DNA from: Planctomycetota bacterium
GTDB taxonomy: Bacteria > Planctomycetota > Phycisphaerae > Sedimentisphaerales > Anaerobacaceae
Assembly: GCA_022567055.1 (NCBI GenBank)
Contig: JADFHU010000372.1
Location: 1 to 6,103, forward strand
Direction of reading: 5' to 3'
DNA: 6,103 bases
The notes below the pieces were generated by a model. It was not told where the DNA came from, made no database searches, and saw only the letters and a program-made list of their open reading frames with translations. The translations under genes were made by a program, and so were the position numbers. Shown in pieces: positions 1-5,243 of the stretch; position 1 is the first letter of the stretch, and each line of letters opens with the position of its first letter.

Positions 1-1086
1 AAGTATGAGACCATCGCTAACCTCGAAGGCGAGCTGGCCGAGAAGGAGGGGGCGCTCATTGACTCGGGCAAGGCGACCTTGATCCGCAATGAGGTGACGG
101 CAGAGCACATCGCCGGTGTGGTGTCCAAGTGGACCGGGATTCCCCTGGCCCGTTTGTTGAGTGGAGAGCGGGATCGACTGGTCTCCATGGAGCAAAGTAT
201 TGCCAAGCGACTGGTGGGCCAAGAAGAGGCCGTGGCCGCCTTGAGCAATGCGGTCCGCAGGAATCGAGCCGGTCTATCGGATGCGAATCGGCCCATTGGG
301 ACCTTTCTCTTTCTCGGTCCCACCGGGGTCGGAAAAACCGAGTGTGCGAAGGCACTGGCAGACTTTCTATTCAAGGACCCGCAAGCCATGGTGCGGGTCG
401 ACATGAGTGAGTTTACCGAGGCCCACTCCGTCGCCCGCTTGATTGGAGCCCCGCCCGGCTATGTCGGCTACGATGAAGGGGGTCGCCTGACCGAAGCCGT
501 ACGGCGCAAGCCCTACTCGGTCGTGTTATTGGATGAGATCGAAAAGGCCCATCCCGACATTTTCAACTGCCTGCTGCAGGTCTTTGATGACGGCCGGCTG
601 ACCGATGGTCAGGGCCGGACCGTGGACTTTAAGAACACGGTGATCATCATGACGAGCAACATCGCGGGTCAGCAGATCCAGGAGTTGACCGAGGATGACA
701 GTGCCAGTTGGGAGATCGAGGCCCATGTGAGAGACATGCTGAAGCAGTTTTTCAAACCAGAATTCCTGAATCGACTGGACGAGGTCATTGTCTTTCACAC
801 CCTCAGCAGGGCGCATATCAGGAGCATCGTGAGCATTCAACTGGACAATCTGGATGCCCGCCTCAGAGATCGCCACATTGATTTGCAGTTCACAGACGCG
901 GCCCGAGATCAGATTATTGACGAAGGTTACGATCCGGCCTATGGTGCGCGACCGCTGAAGCGGGCGATCCAGCAGCGTCTGGAAAACCCCTTGGCTAGCC
1001 ATCTTCTCGCCGGCAAGTTCAGTGACGGCGACACCATCAGGATAGACGCGGAAAACTATCGCTTTACTTTTGAGAAGGCGGAATGA
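1..1086 (+). CDS. clpB: ATP-dependent disaggregase ClpB, C-terminal part (5' end outside window)
   Basis: ClpB is a cytoplasmic hexameric AAA+ machine that, with DnaK/DnaJ/GrpE, pulls polypeptides out of aggregates. The reading frame is open from base 1, and 361 residues are visible of a family that is usually about 860. The first ~30 residues are the end of the middle coiled-coil domain. The second AAA+ module follows, opening with the VVSKWTGIP motif. Visible residue positions: Walker A GPTGVGKT 106-113, pore loop GYVGYDEGG 153-161 with its substrate-gripping Tyr, Walker B DE 178-179, sensor 1 Asn 220, arginine finger in FLNRLDE (Arg 258), and sensor 2 GAR ending at Arg 317. The small C-terminal D2 domain finishes at a TGA. 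Nothing is missing, so the visible part looks functional. ClpC/ClpE were considered, but the WTGIP-type linker and D2 sequence fit ClpB best. No terminator is evident after the stop. Confidence 0.95.
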   Translation, partial: KYETIANLEGELAEKEGALIDSGKATLIRNEVTAEHIAGVVSKWTGIPLARLLSGERDRLVSMEQSIAKRLVGQEEAVAALSNAVRRNRAGLSDANRPIGTFLFLGPTGVGKTECAKALADFLFKDPQAMVRVDMSEFTEAHSVARLIGAPPGYVGYDEGGRLTEAVRRKPYSVVLLDEIEKAHPDIFNCLLQVFDDGRLTDGQGRTVDFKNTVIIMTSNIAGQQIQELTEDDSASWEIEAHVRDMLKQFFKPEFLNRLDEVIVFHTLSRAHIRSIVSIQLDNLDARLRDRHIDLQFTDAARDQIIDEGYDPAYGARPLKRAIQQRLENPLASHLLAGKFSDGDTIRIDAENYRFTFEKAE

Positions 1087-1137
1087 CTTCTTGCCGGTCC
1101 CTAACTGTCTACAACCCTGGCAGGTCCTAGAATAGCC

Positions 1138-1167
1138 TTGACGGGGGTGCCGCCAAAAGCGTATAGA
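1138..1167 (+). promoter_or_regulatory. Candidate sigma-70-type promoter for the beta-helix gene
   Basis: TTGACG (1138-1143, five of six consensus bases) is followed after 18 bases by TATAGA (1162-1167, which keeps the first four consensus bases). Transcription would begin near 1174, about 200 bases before the gene. This is the best -35/-10 pair I found in the region, but it is a motif match only, and promoter consensus in this lineage is poorly known. Confidence 0.35.
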
Positions 1168-1313
1168 TAACTATCAGGGATGTCCTGAAATCCCTCTGGA
1201 AGTGGGTGATCGCGTAGATTGATTGCGATTCATTCTGCGCGGCCGCTAAAGACTCCTGCTTGGCTGATCGAGCCGGGCGCCGCATACGCAGCAGTCATTT
1301 CTGGCTTGGAATG

Positions 1314-1326
1314 GGTGTTCAACACC
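1314..1326. repeat. Near-perfect 13-base palindrome, possible operator or mRNA hairpin
   Basis: GGTGTTCAACACC is perfectly symmetrical around its central C. It lies about 50 bases before the start of the beta-helix gene and downstream of the candidate promoter, where a repressor site or a short leader hairpin could act. A palindrome of this size can occur by chance. Confidence 0.3.
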
Positions 1327-1360
1327 ATCATCTCTGACAGAGACATCGTCATCAACACAT

Positions 1361-1369
1361 GGGAAAGGG
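1361..1369 (+). promoter_or_regulatory. Ribosome binding site deciding the start at 1377
   Basis: GGGAAAGGG ends 7 bases before the ATG at 1377, which is a good Shine-Dalgarno distance. The in-frame ATG at 1359 lies upstream of this purine run and has no such site of its own. Starting at 1377 also gives a cleaner signal peptide (MRGSK then the hydrophobic core), so 1377 is preferred. Confidence 0.55.
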
Positions 1370-1376
1370 TATCGCG

Positions 1377-3317
1377 ATGCGAGGTTCAAAGATCGGTCTG
1401 GCCTGGTGCTTCCTTCCTTTCATAGGCTCTCTGGCAGGCGGGGAGAGCATTTCATGGATCGACGGGACCTTTGGACCGGCGGGATGGAGTGTCACTCCCC
1501 CGGCACCGAGCAGCGGGGACGTCATCAGCTTTTCGGGCCCCACCAATGTGTACGGCAATGCCTGTGCCGGGGAGATGGACTTGGGTGGCACACCTCAGCT
1601 TTGGATTGACCATGTTAGCCAAGTGATCGAGGTCCGTTTTCAGCCGCCCGCCCCGGACGCGTGTGCGTTGATCTTTCAGCCTGTCAGTGGGCTACAGGGT
1701 GATTTCGGCCCGCTGGCTCCCGGCAACTGGCTGTTTAGAAGCACTGTGGGGCCGATCGCCTTTTCTATGTACTTCACGGTGTCGGGGGCGCCCGCGCCTT
1801 CGGTGATCTATGTCGATGACAATGCCCCGGGCCCTGTCCATAATGGCAGCAGTTGGGCCTGGGCCTACCGGTATCTGCAAGATGCGTTGAACGTGGCCTC
1901 GGCCGGGGATGAGATCCGAGTCGCCCAAGGCGTGTATCGACCCGACCAGGGCGCTAGCGTCGCCCCAGGCGACCGCTCGGCAAGCTTCGTGCTGAAAGAC
2001 GGCGTCGTCATGTGGGGGGGGTATGTAGGTTGGCCTGGCCCCAATCCCAACAACCGTCATCCAGTCCTTTATGAAACCCTGCTCACTGGCGACTTGCAGG
2101 GTGATGATCTGTGGGGAATCCTGAATCGCAGCGACAATAGCTATCATGTCGTGCGCGCAAACGGATTGGTCCTGCCCACCACTGAAGTGGATGGCTTCAC
2201 TATCGCCGACGGACACGCGACCGCAGCCCACCCCCATCAGTATGGCGCCGGCATCCTGATCCAAAACGCGGCTGTCAAGTTCAAGAACTGTAACATTCAC
2301 CACTGCGTGGCAGGGTTCGGGGGAGCTGTGGCTAACCTCGCGGGGTCTCCCTCCTTCGTGAATTGTCAGATCAATGGGAACCGGTCGCAAGTATATGGGG
2401 GCGGACTCTATGCCTATGAAGGATCGATCAATTTGACCAACTGTCTCATCACGGGCAATGCATCGAATCAGGCGGACACGGCCGGAGGCTCTGCGATCCA
2501 CAGCCTGGGGGGCAGCCTGGACCTGGAGTGCTGTACAGTGGCCGACAATGTCGCGCCCCAGGGCAAGGCGATCGTCAGCCTGTCCTGGGGGTTCCCGCCG
2601 ACGATTCACCTCCAGGTGGATAACAGCATCCTCTACAATGGCGCCCCGGAAATCCTGACCAACCACGGGGGGGCGGTGACAGTCCAGTATAGTGATGTTT
2701 GGGGCGGATGGGTCGGCCCGGGCAATATTGATGCCGATCCGATGTTCGTCCAGCCCGGTTTTTGGACCATCGAAGGGGAATGGATTGTCGGGGACTATAC
2801 GCTTCCGCTGCACTCGCCCTGCGTTGACAGCGGCAGCAACGGCCTACTTCCCGCTGACGACTGCGACATCGATGAGGATGGAAACATCGCCGAAACGCTT
2901 CCCATTGATCTCAATGGGGACCCTCGCATTCAGGGCGGTCGAGTGGACATGGGCTGCTACGAACGAGCCGCGGTAATCCCACCTCCTCCCCCGACACCCG
3001 CCTGGCTTCCCATCAAGGTCATCCCCATTGAATGGGATGTTCCGAACGGAGCCCCTCCTCTAGCGACCGTATCCGCCTCGGGCATCTCGTTGGACATTGA
3101 ACTGAACTTTATCGCCGAGCTTAAGTTGGAGATCCAACCGGCCTCGCCGGCAGGGGGTACCTGGACGGCCTGGTTCGACCCGGACCCGGGGCCTGTGGGA
3201 CCCGGCAACGTGACAGTCAACCTGGGACTCCAAGGTGTGAATATTGACACAAGTCAGTTGACGCCCGGTCCGGACCGAAAGGTCGCCGAATTGACGATTC
3301 TAGCGCGGCCGATTTGA
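1377..3317 (+). CDS. Exported right-handed parallel beta-helix protein with choice-of-anchor Q-type C-terminal block
   Basis: The specific function is unknown. It is probably a secreted or cell-surface protein of 646 residues from the ATG at 1377 (652 from the ATG at 1359). Residues 1-20 form a signal peptide: basic MRGSK, hydrophobic IGLAWCFLPFIGSLA, then small residues. Residues ~22-140 look like a separate beta-rich module. At ~145 begins YVDDNAPGPVHNGSSW..AYRYLQDAL..A..GDEIRVAQGVYRP, the usual entry to the pectate-lyase-like beta-helix. Rungs recur about every 25 residues with an N-C-x-I pattern (Asn 304, 329, 355; Cys 385). Residues ~430-529 (YSDV.GG, NIDADPMF, SPCVDSGSN, a DxDxDGN stretch that could bind calcium, VDMGCYE) match the block typical of planctomycete beta-helix proteins. 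A proline run (535-539) then leads to an unrecognised ~105-residue C-terminal domain. No lipobox, LPXTG or PEP-CTERM anchor is seen, and no catalytic residues can be assigned. It is flanked by its own terminator. Confidence 0.85.
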   Translation: MRGSKIGLAWCFLPFIGSLAGGESISWIDGTFGPAGWSVTPPAPSSGDVISFSGPTNVYGNACAGEMDLGGTPQLWIDHVSQVIEVRFQPPAPDACALIFQPVSGLQGDFGPLAPGNWLFRSTVGPIAFSMYFTVSGAPAPSVIYVDDNAPGPVHNGSSWAWAYRYLQDALNVASAGDEIRVAQGVYRPDQGASVAPGDRSASFVLKDGVVMWGGYVGWPGPNPNNRHPVLYETLLTGDLQGDDLWGILNRSDNSYHVVRANGLVLPTTEVDGFTIADGHATAAHPHQYGAGILIQNAAVKFKNCNIHHCVAGFGGAVANLAGSPSFVNCQINGNRSQVYGGGLYAYEGSINLTNCLITGNASNQADTAGGSAIHSLGGSLDLECCTVADNVAPQGKAIVSLSWGFPPTIHLQVDNSILYNGAPEILTNHGGAVTVQYSDVWGGWVGPGNIDADPMFVQPGFWTIEGEWIVGDYTLPLHSPCVDSGSNGLLPADDCDIDEDGNIAETLPIDLNGDPRIQGGRVDMGCYERAAVIPPPPPTPAWLPIKVIPIEWDVPNGAPPLATVSASGISLDIELNFIAELKLEIQPASPAGGTWTAWFDPDPGPVGPGNVTVNLGLQGVNIDTSQLTPGPDRKVAELTILARPI

Positions 3318-3344
3318 GGTATCTGAATTCCGAATTAGACGTAA

Positions 3345-3381
3345 GAATGGGCCTGTTCCTGGGGAACAGGCCCTTCTCTTT
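3345..3381 (+). terminator. Intrinsic terminator of the beta-helix gene
   Basis: An 11-bp perfect stem, GGGCCTGTTCC (3349-3359) with GGAACAGGCCC (3363-3373), closes a 3-base TGG loop and is followed by TTCTCTTT. GAA (3345-3347) can extend the stem with TTC (3374-3376) around a bulged T. It begins about 30 bases after the stop codon at 3317, so it clearly ends that gene. Confidence 0.92.
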
Positions 3382-3474
3382 GGGCGCGAAATCCCGACGT
3401 CGCCCGGGACTCGAGCATCCGCGTGGGGTGGAGGCATCAAGGTCTGAAATAATTGCAAATTCAAGAAAAAAACA

Positions 3475-3503
3475 TTGTAACCGACGGCATCGGCGATTAG
3501 TAT
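3475..3503 (+). promoter_or_regulatory. Weak promoter candidate for the nusA leader transcript
   Basis: TTGTAA (3475-3480) and TAGTAT (3498-3503), each four of six consensus bases, are spaced by 17 bases and preceded by an A-rich stretch (3448-3474) that could act as an UP element. Transcription would begin near 3510, giving a leader of about 390 bases to nusA. The match is weak; it is listed because it is the best candidate between the two terminators. Confidence 0.22.
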
Positions 3504-3527
3504 GGCCGCTTTGGCCAGATTGGCCGA

Positions 3528-3650
3528 GAGCTGCCAGAGTGGATTTCTCATTTATGAGGTTCAGAGCATGGTGTTGATCGGGATGAGCAGTGCCGCACAG
3601 TAGATTAGGCTTGGATCTGCAGGGCTGTGCGCTTGTGCATGTGGCGGCTT
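3528..3650 (+). ncRNA. Possible branched RNA domain in the nusA leader
   Basis: Bases 3528-3536 (GAGCTGCCA) can pair with 3642-3650 (TGGCGGCTT) over 9 bp, two of them G-U. Inside lie a small hairpin (3547-3550/3555-3558, CTCA/TGAG) and a 7-bp GC-rich helix (3594-3600 CGCACAG with 3625-3631 CTGTGCG) whose loop can pair further (3602-3606/3614-3618). This resembles a multi-branched sensing domain, but helices of this size also arise by chance. Confidence 0.2.
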
Positions 3651-3681
3651 CGAAAACAGTAGTATGGCTTCAAAGTCGATA

Positions 3682-3836
3682 TGACCAGCTAGGTTCGGTG
3701 CCAGGTTTCTGCTTCTTGCCAAAGGCGAAGCGGAAGCTTTGTCGGAGGTCAGCAATGTAGGGCAAGGGCAATTGGATAACCTGGGTTGTAAGTGTCGTAT
3801 TTGAAGTGGAAGCTATTGTAGTTTCCACTTTTTTTT
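3682..3836 (+). promoter_or_regulatory. Putative transcription attenuator in the nusA-infB leader
   Basis: A strong hairpin pairs 3703-3715 with 3727-3739 (13 bp including three G-U), then GCC/GGC (3718-3720/3724-3726) closes an AAA loop beyond a 2-base bulge. TGACC (3682-3686) and GGTCA (3747-3751) form an outer helix. The right arm GAAGCGGAAGCTTT (3727-3740) recurs as GAAGTGGAAGCTAT (3803-3816), which is the left arm of the terminator. The hairpin's left arm can therefore pair instead with 3803-3814 over 12 continuous bp (four G-U), which would block the terminator. These exclusive pairings are visible in the sequence. That they regulate nusA is inferred. The local hairpin is the more stable, so the default would be termination unless a factor or ligand opens it. 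Confidence 0.4.
3804..3836 (+). terminator. Strong intrinsic terminator 64 bases upstream of nusA
   Basis: AAGTGGAAGCTA (3804-3815) pairs with TAGTTTCCACTT (3819-3830) as a 12-bp stem with one G-U and a TTG loop. The T run extends to 3836, eight T in a row with the last two stem bases. No gene on the + strand ends just before it, so it terminates either a small RNA or the leader of nusA. Its orientation is toward nusA, and no good promoter is visible between it and the nusA start. Confidence 0.9.
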
Positions 3837-3883
3837 GTGGTTCTACACGGTTGACCTATGCAAGGAACCTTTGGATGCCTAGT

Positions 3884-3889
3884 AAGGAT
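3884..3889 (+). promoter_or_regulatory. Weak Shine-Dalgarno of nusA
   Basis: AAGGAT ends 11 bases before the ATG at 3901, which is rather far. The bases between (3889-3897, TGCTGACCT) are fully complementary to 3746-3754 in the leader, so this initiation region might be masked in the long transcript. Confidence 0.35.
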
Positions 3890-3900
3890 GCTGACCTACT

Positions 3901-5229
3901 ATGAATCAGGAGCTTGTTAGAATAGTTGAGAACATCGCTCGGGACAAGAATATCGAGACGGAGTCGGTCTATCGGGATCTAGAAGAGGCGATGGTGTCGG
4001 CTGTTCGCAAACACTACGCGGATCTCGAGAGCGACATTGTCGTGCAGATCGATAGACGATCCGGAGAGGTGAGCGCGTTCAGGGAGGGCGAAGCGATCGA
4101 CATTCGCAAGTTGGGCAGGATTCCGGCACAAACAGCCAAGCAGGTGATGATCCAGAGGATTCGAGCGGATGAGCGCGAGAGTATCTATGCCGAGTACAGC
4201 CAGCGCAAGGGGCAGATAGTCAGCGGAACCGTCGTTCGCTATGAGGGGGGAACGTTGATCGTTAACCTGGGGCATTCCGTCGAAGGCTTCATGCCCAAGA
4301 CCGAGCAAATCATGGGGCAGACCCATCGGCCTAGCGAACGCGTTCGCTGTGTCATTTTGGACGTCAAAGAAGCCACGAATCAGGTCAAGATCATACTCTC
4401 ACGCACGCATCCTGATTTCATCAAGGGTTTGTTTCAATCAGAGGTCCCCGAGATTGCCGAAGAGATCATTGAGATTCGAGCGTTGGCGCGCGAGGCAGGA
4501 TACCGGACCAAGGTCGCCGTGGCCTCTCTCGATGACAAAGTGGATCCTGTCGGAGCCTGCGTGGGTGTACGAGGCAGCCGCATCAAGAATATCGTCGATG
4601 AGTTGGGTGGGGAGAAGATTGATATTGTGCGGTGGAATGAGTCTTCGCAGGTACTGGTGGCCAATACGCTCATGCCGGCGAAGGTGAGTGAGATCGCCCT
4701 CTGTTTCGAGTTGGGCCGTGCCACCGTCGTGGTGCCCGAAGACCAGCTAAGTCTGGCCATTGGCAAGCATGGCCAAAACGTACGGCTGGCTGCCAGGCTG
4801 ACAGGATGGGACATCGACATCCTAACGCCTGAGGAGTACAACAAGGGCGTCGATTTGCTGGCCACGTGTTTGAAGCAGGTGGAGGGTGCGAAGGACATCT
4901 ATGTGGACAAGCTGCTGGCATTAGGTGTCATTTCGGTGTTGGACCTGGAAGATGTGGGTGTCGATCCGCTCATCAATGAACTGAGCATCGAGGCAGACCT
5001 CGCAGAACTGATTGTTCAAGCTGCTGTCGCTGCCGCAAAGAAGTTAAACGACGATAGCAAACTGGCCAAGCAAGAAGCTGCGGAAAGAGCAAAGCAAGAA
5101 GCCGCGGACCGAGCTGCTGCTGCTGTTGCTGCCGCAGCAGCAAAAGAGTTAGACGACGATAGCAACGAGGCAACGCCGGAGTCCGCGGACCATGCTGAGA
5201 GTACTGACGGTAGTAGTGTAGAGAGCTGA
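3901..5229 (+). CDS. nusA: Transcription termination/antitermination factor NusA
   Basis: NusA binds RNA polymerase and nascent RNA, stimulating pausing and intrinsic termination and taking part in antitermination. The product is 442 residues. The start MNQELVRIVENIARDKNIE is the standard NusA N-terminus. Domains: RNA polymerase-binding N-terminal domain ~1-100 ending in GRIPAQTAKQVMIQRIRADER, S1 ~104-172, KH1 with GVRG at 222-225, KH2 with GKHG at 288-291 followed by RLAARLTGWDIDI. A C-terminal helical segment at ~319-380 (LL..LGV.SVLDLEDVG) resembles the helix-hairpin-helix repeats of longer NusA proteins. The final ~60 residues are low complexity, Ala/Lys-rich then acidic, with internal repeats. 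infB follows after 14 bases, the conserved nusA-infB pairing. The leader carries an intrinsic terminator, suggesting regulation by attenuation. Length lies between the short Bacillus (about 370) and longer E. coli (about 495) forms. Confidence 0.97.
   Translation: MNQELVRIVENIARDKNIETESVYRDLEEAMVSAVRKHYADLESDIVVQIDRRSGEVSAFREGEAIDIRKLGRIPAQTAKQVMIQRIRADERESIYAEYSQRKGQIVSGTVVRYEGGTLIVNLGHSVEGFMPKTEQIMGQTHRPSERVRCVILDVKEATNQVKIILSRTHPDFIKGLFQSEVPEIAEEIIEIRALAREAGYRTKVAVASLDDKVDPVGACVGVRGSRIKNIVDELGGEKIDIVRWNESSQVLVANTLMPAKVSEIALCFELGRATVVVPEDQLSLAIGKHGQNVRLAARLTGWDIDILTPEEYNKGVDLLATCLKQVEGAKDIYVDKLLALGVISVLDLEDVGVDPLINELSIEADLAELIVQAAVAAAKKLNDDSKLAKQEAAERAKQEAADRAAAAVAAAAAKELDDDSNEATPESADHAESTDGSSVES
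5020..5061 (+). repeat. Direct repeat copy 1 in the nusA tail
   Basis: This stretch encodes AAVAAAKKLNDDSK (residues 374-387). It recurs at 5119-5166 as AAVAAAAAKELDDDSN; the DNA is nearly identical over GTTAAACGACGATAGCAA versus GTTAGACGACGATAGCAA. The similarity, including at silent positions, points to a recent duplication inside the tail. Confidence 0.7.
5068..5115 (+). repeat. 24-base tandem repeat (two units) in the nusA tail
   Basis: Units 5068-5091 and 5092-5115 both begin AAGCAAGAAGC and encode KQEAAERA and KQEAADRA (residues 390-405). Period eight residues, charged and alanine-rich, likely helical. It is nested between the two copies of the larger direct repeat. Confidence 0.75.
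5119..5166 (+). repeat. Direct repeat copy 2 in the nusA tail
   Basis: This is the partner of 5020-5061 and encodes residues 407-422. It carries two extra alanine codons in a GCT/GCA run, consistent with slippage or unequal duplication. Confidence 0.7.
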
Positions 5230-5234
5230 GAATT

Positions 5235-5240
5235 GGAGGT
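5235..5240 (+). promoter_or_regulatory. Strong Shine-Dalgarno that fixes the TTG start of infB
   Basis: GGAGGT lies 3 bases before the TTG at 5244. The spacing is short, but no other in-frame start keeps the conserved RIYVLAKEL beginning of the IF-2 N-terminal domain. The ATG at 5263 is in another frame. Confidence 0.75.
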
Positions 5241-5243
5241 CTA

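Larger units (their letters stand above)
1087..1376. other. Intergenic region between clpB and the beta-helix gene
   Basis: This 290-base stretch has no supported gene. No GC stem followed by a T tract is seen after clpB, so clpB transcripts may continue. It contains a promoter candidate (1138-1167), a weak hairpin just after it (arms 1176-1181 and 1190-1195, AGGGAT/ATCCCT, 8-base loop), a 13-base near-palindrome (1314-1326), a tiny hairpin (1331-1335/1339-1343, TCTCT/AGAGA), and the ribosome binding site of the next gene. If the promoter is real, the mRNA has a 5' leader of about 200 bases. Confidence 0.6.
3382..3900. other. Gene-free, structure-rich region upstream of nusA (leader or small-RNA locus)
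   Basis: No convincing protein gene was found on either strand; the short ORFs here lack ribosome sites and recognisable products. Base composition is more AT-rich than in the neighbouring genes. In order it holds: an A-rich stretch (3448-3480), a weak promoter candidate (3475-3503), a possible branched RNA domain closed by 3528-3536/3642-3650, a strong long hairpin (3703-3739) inside an outer helix (3682-3686/3747-3751), an intrinsic terminator (3804-3836), and 64 bases leading to nusA. I could not match it to tRNA, tmRNA, SRP RNA or RNase P RNA. rimP, the usual upstream neighbour of nusA in many bacteria, is not here. Confidence 0.6.

Noticed and set aside
1359..1376. Upstream in-frame ATG at 1359 as start of the beta-helix gene
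   Set aside because: It has no ribosome site; the purine-rich GGGAAAGGG lies after it and is well placed for the ATG at 1377.
1219..1425. Short + strand frame before the beta-helix gene (68 codons, TTG start)
   Set aside because: No ribosome binding site, no recognisable product, and it overlaps the signal peptide coding region in another frame.
1377..1450. Lipoprotein signal because of the Cys in the hydrophobic segment (AWCFLP)
   Set aside because: The Cys lies within the hydrophobic core and is not preceded by a lipobox of the LAG type; an ordinary signal peptide fits better.
1692..2813. Open frame of 373 codons on the minus strand, opposite the beta-helix gene
   Set aside because: It lies wholly antisense to a well-supported gene, shows no recognisable domain, and has arginine/isoleucine-rich composition typical of a shadow frame in GC-rich DNA.
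3521..3570. tRNA-like stretch (TGGCCGAG, GAGTGG, GGTTCAGAG)
   Set aside because: It cannot be folded into a cloverleaf: the central hairpin CTCA/TGAG lacks a 7-base anticodon loop and no acceptor stem or CCA end pairs.
3502..3603. 33-codon ORF (MAALARLAESCQSGF...) in the nusA leader, a possible leader peptide
   Set aside because: No Shine-Dalgarno is visible, there is no run of one amino acid typical of leader-peptide attenuators, and its ATG overlaps the candidate -10 box.
3561..3755. 64-codon minus-strand frame in the leader region
   Set aside because: No ribosome site or family resemblance, and the region is better explained by RNA structure.
3851..3885. TTGACC (3851-3856) as -35 of a nusA promoter
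   Set aside because: No acceptable -10 lies 16-18 bases downstream; the nearest match, TAGTAA at 3880, is 23 bases away.
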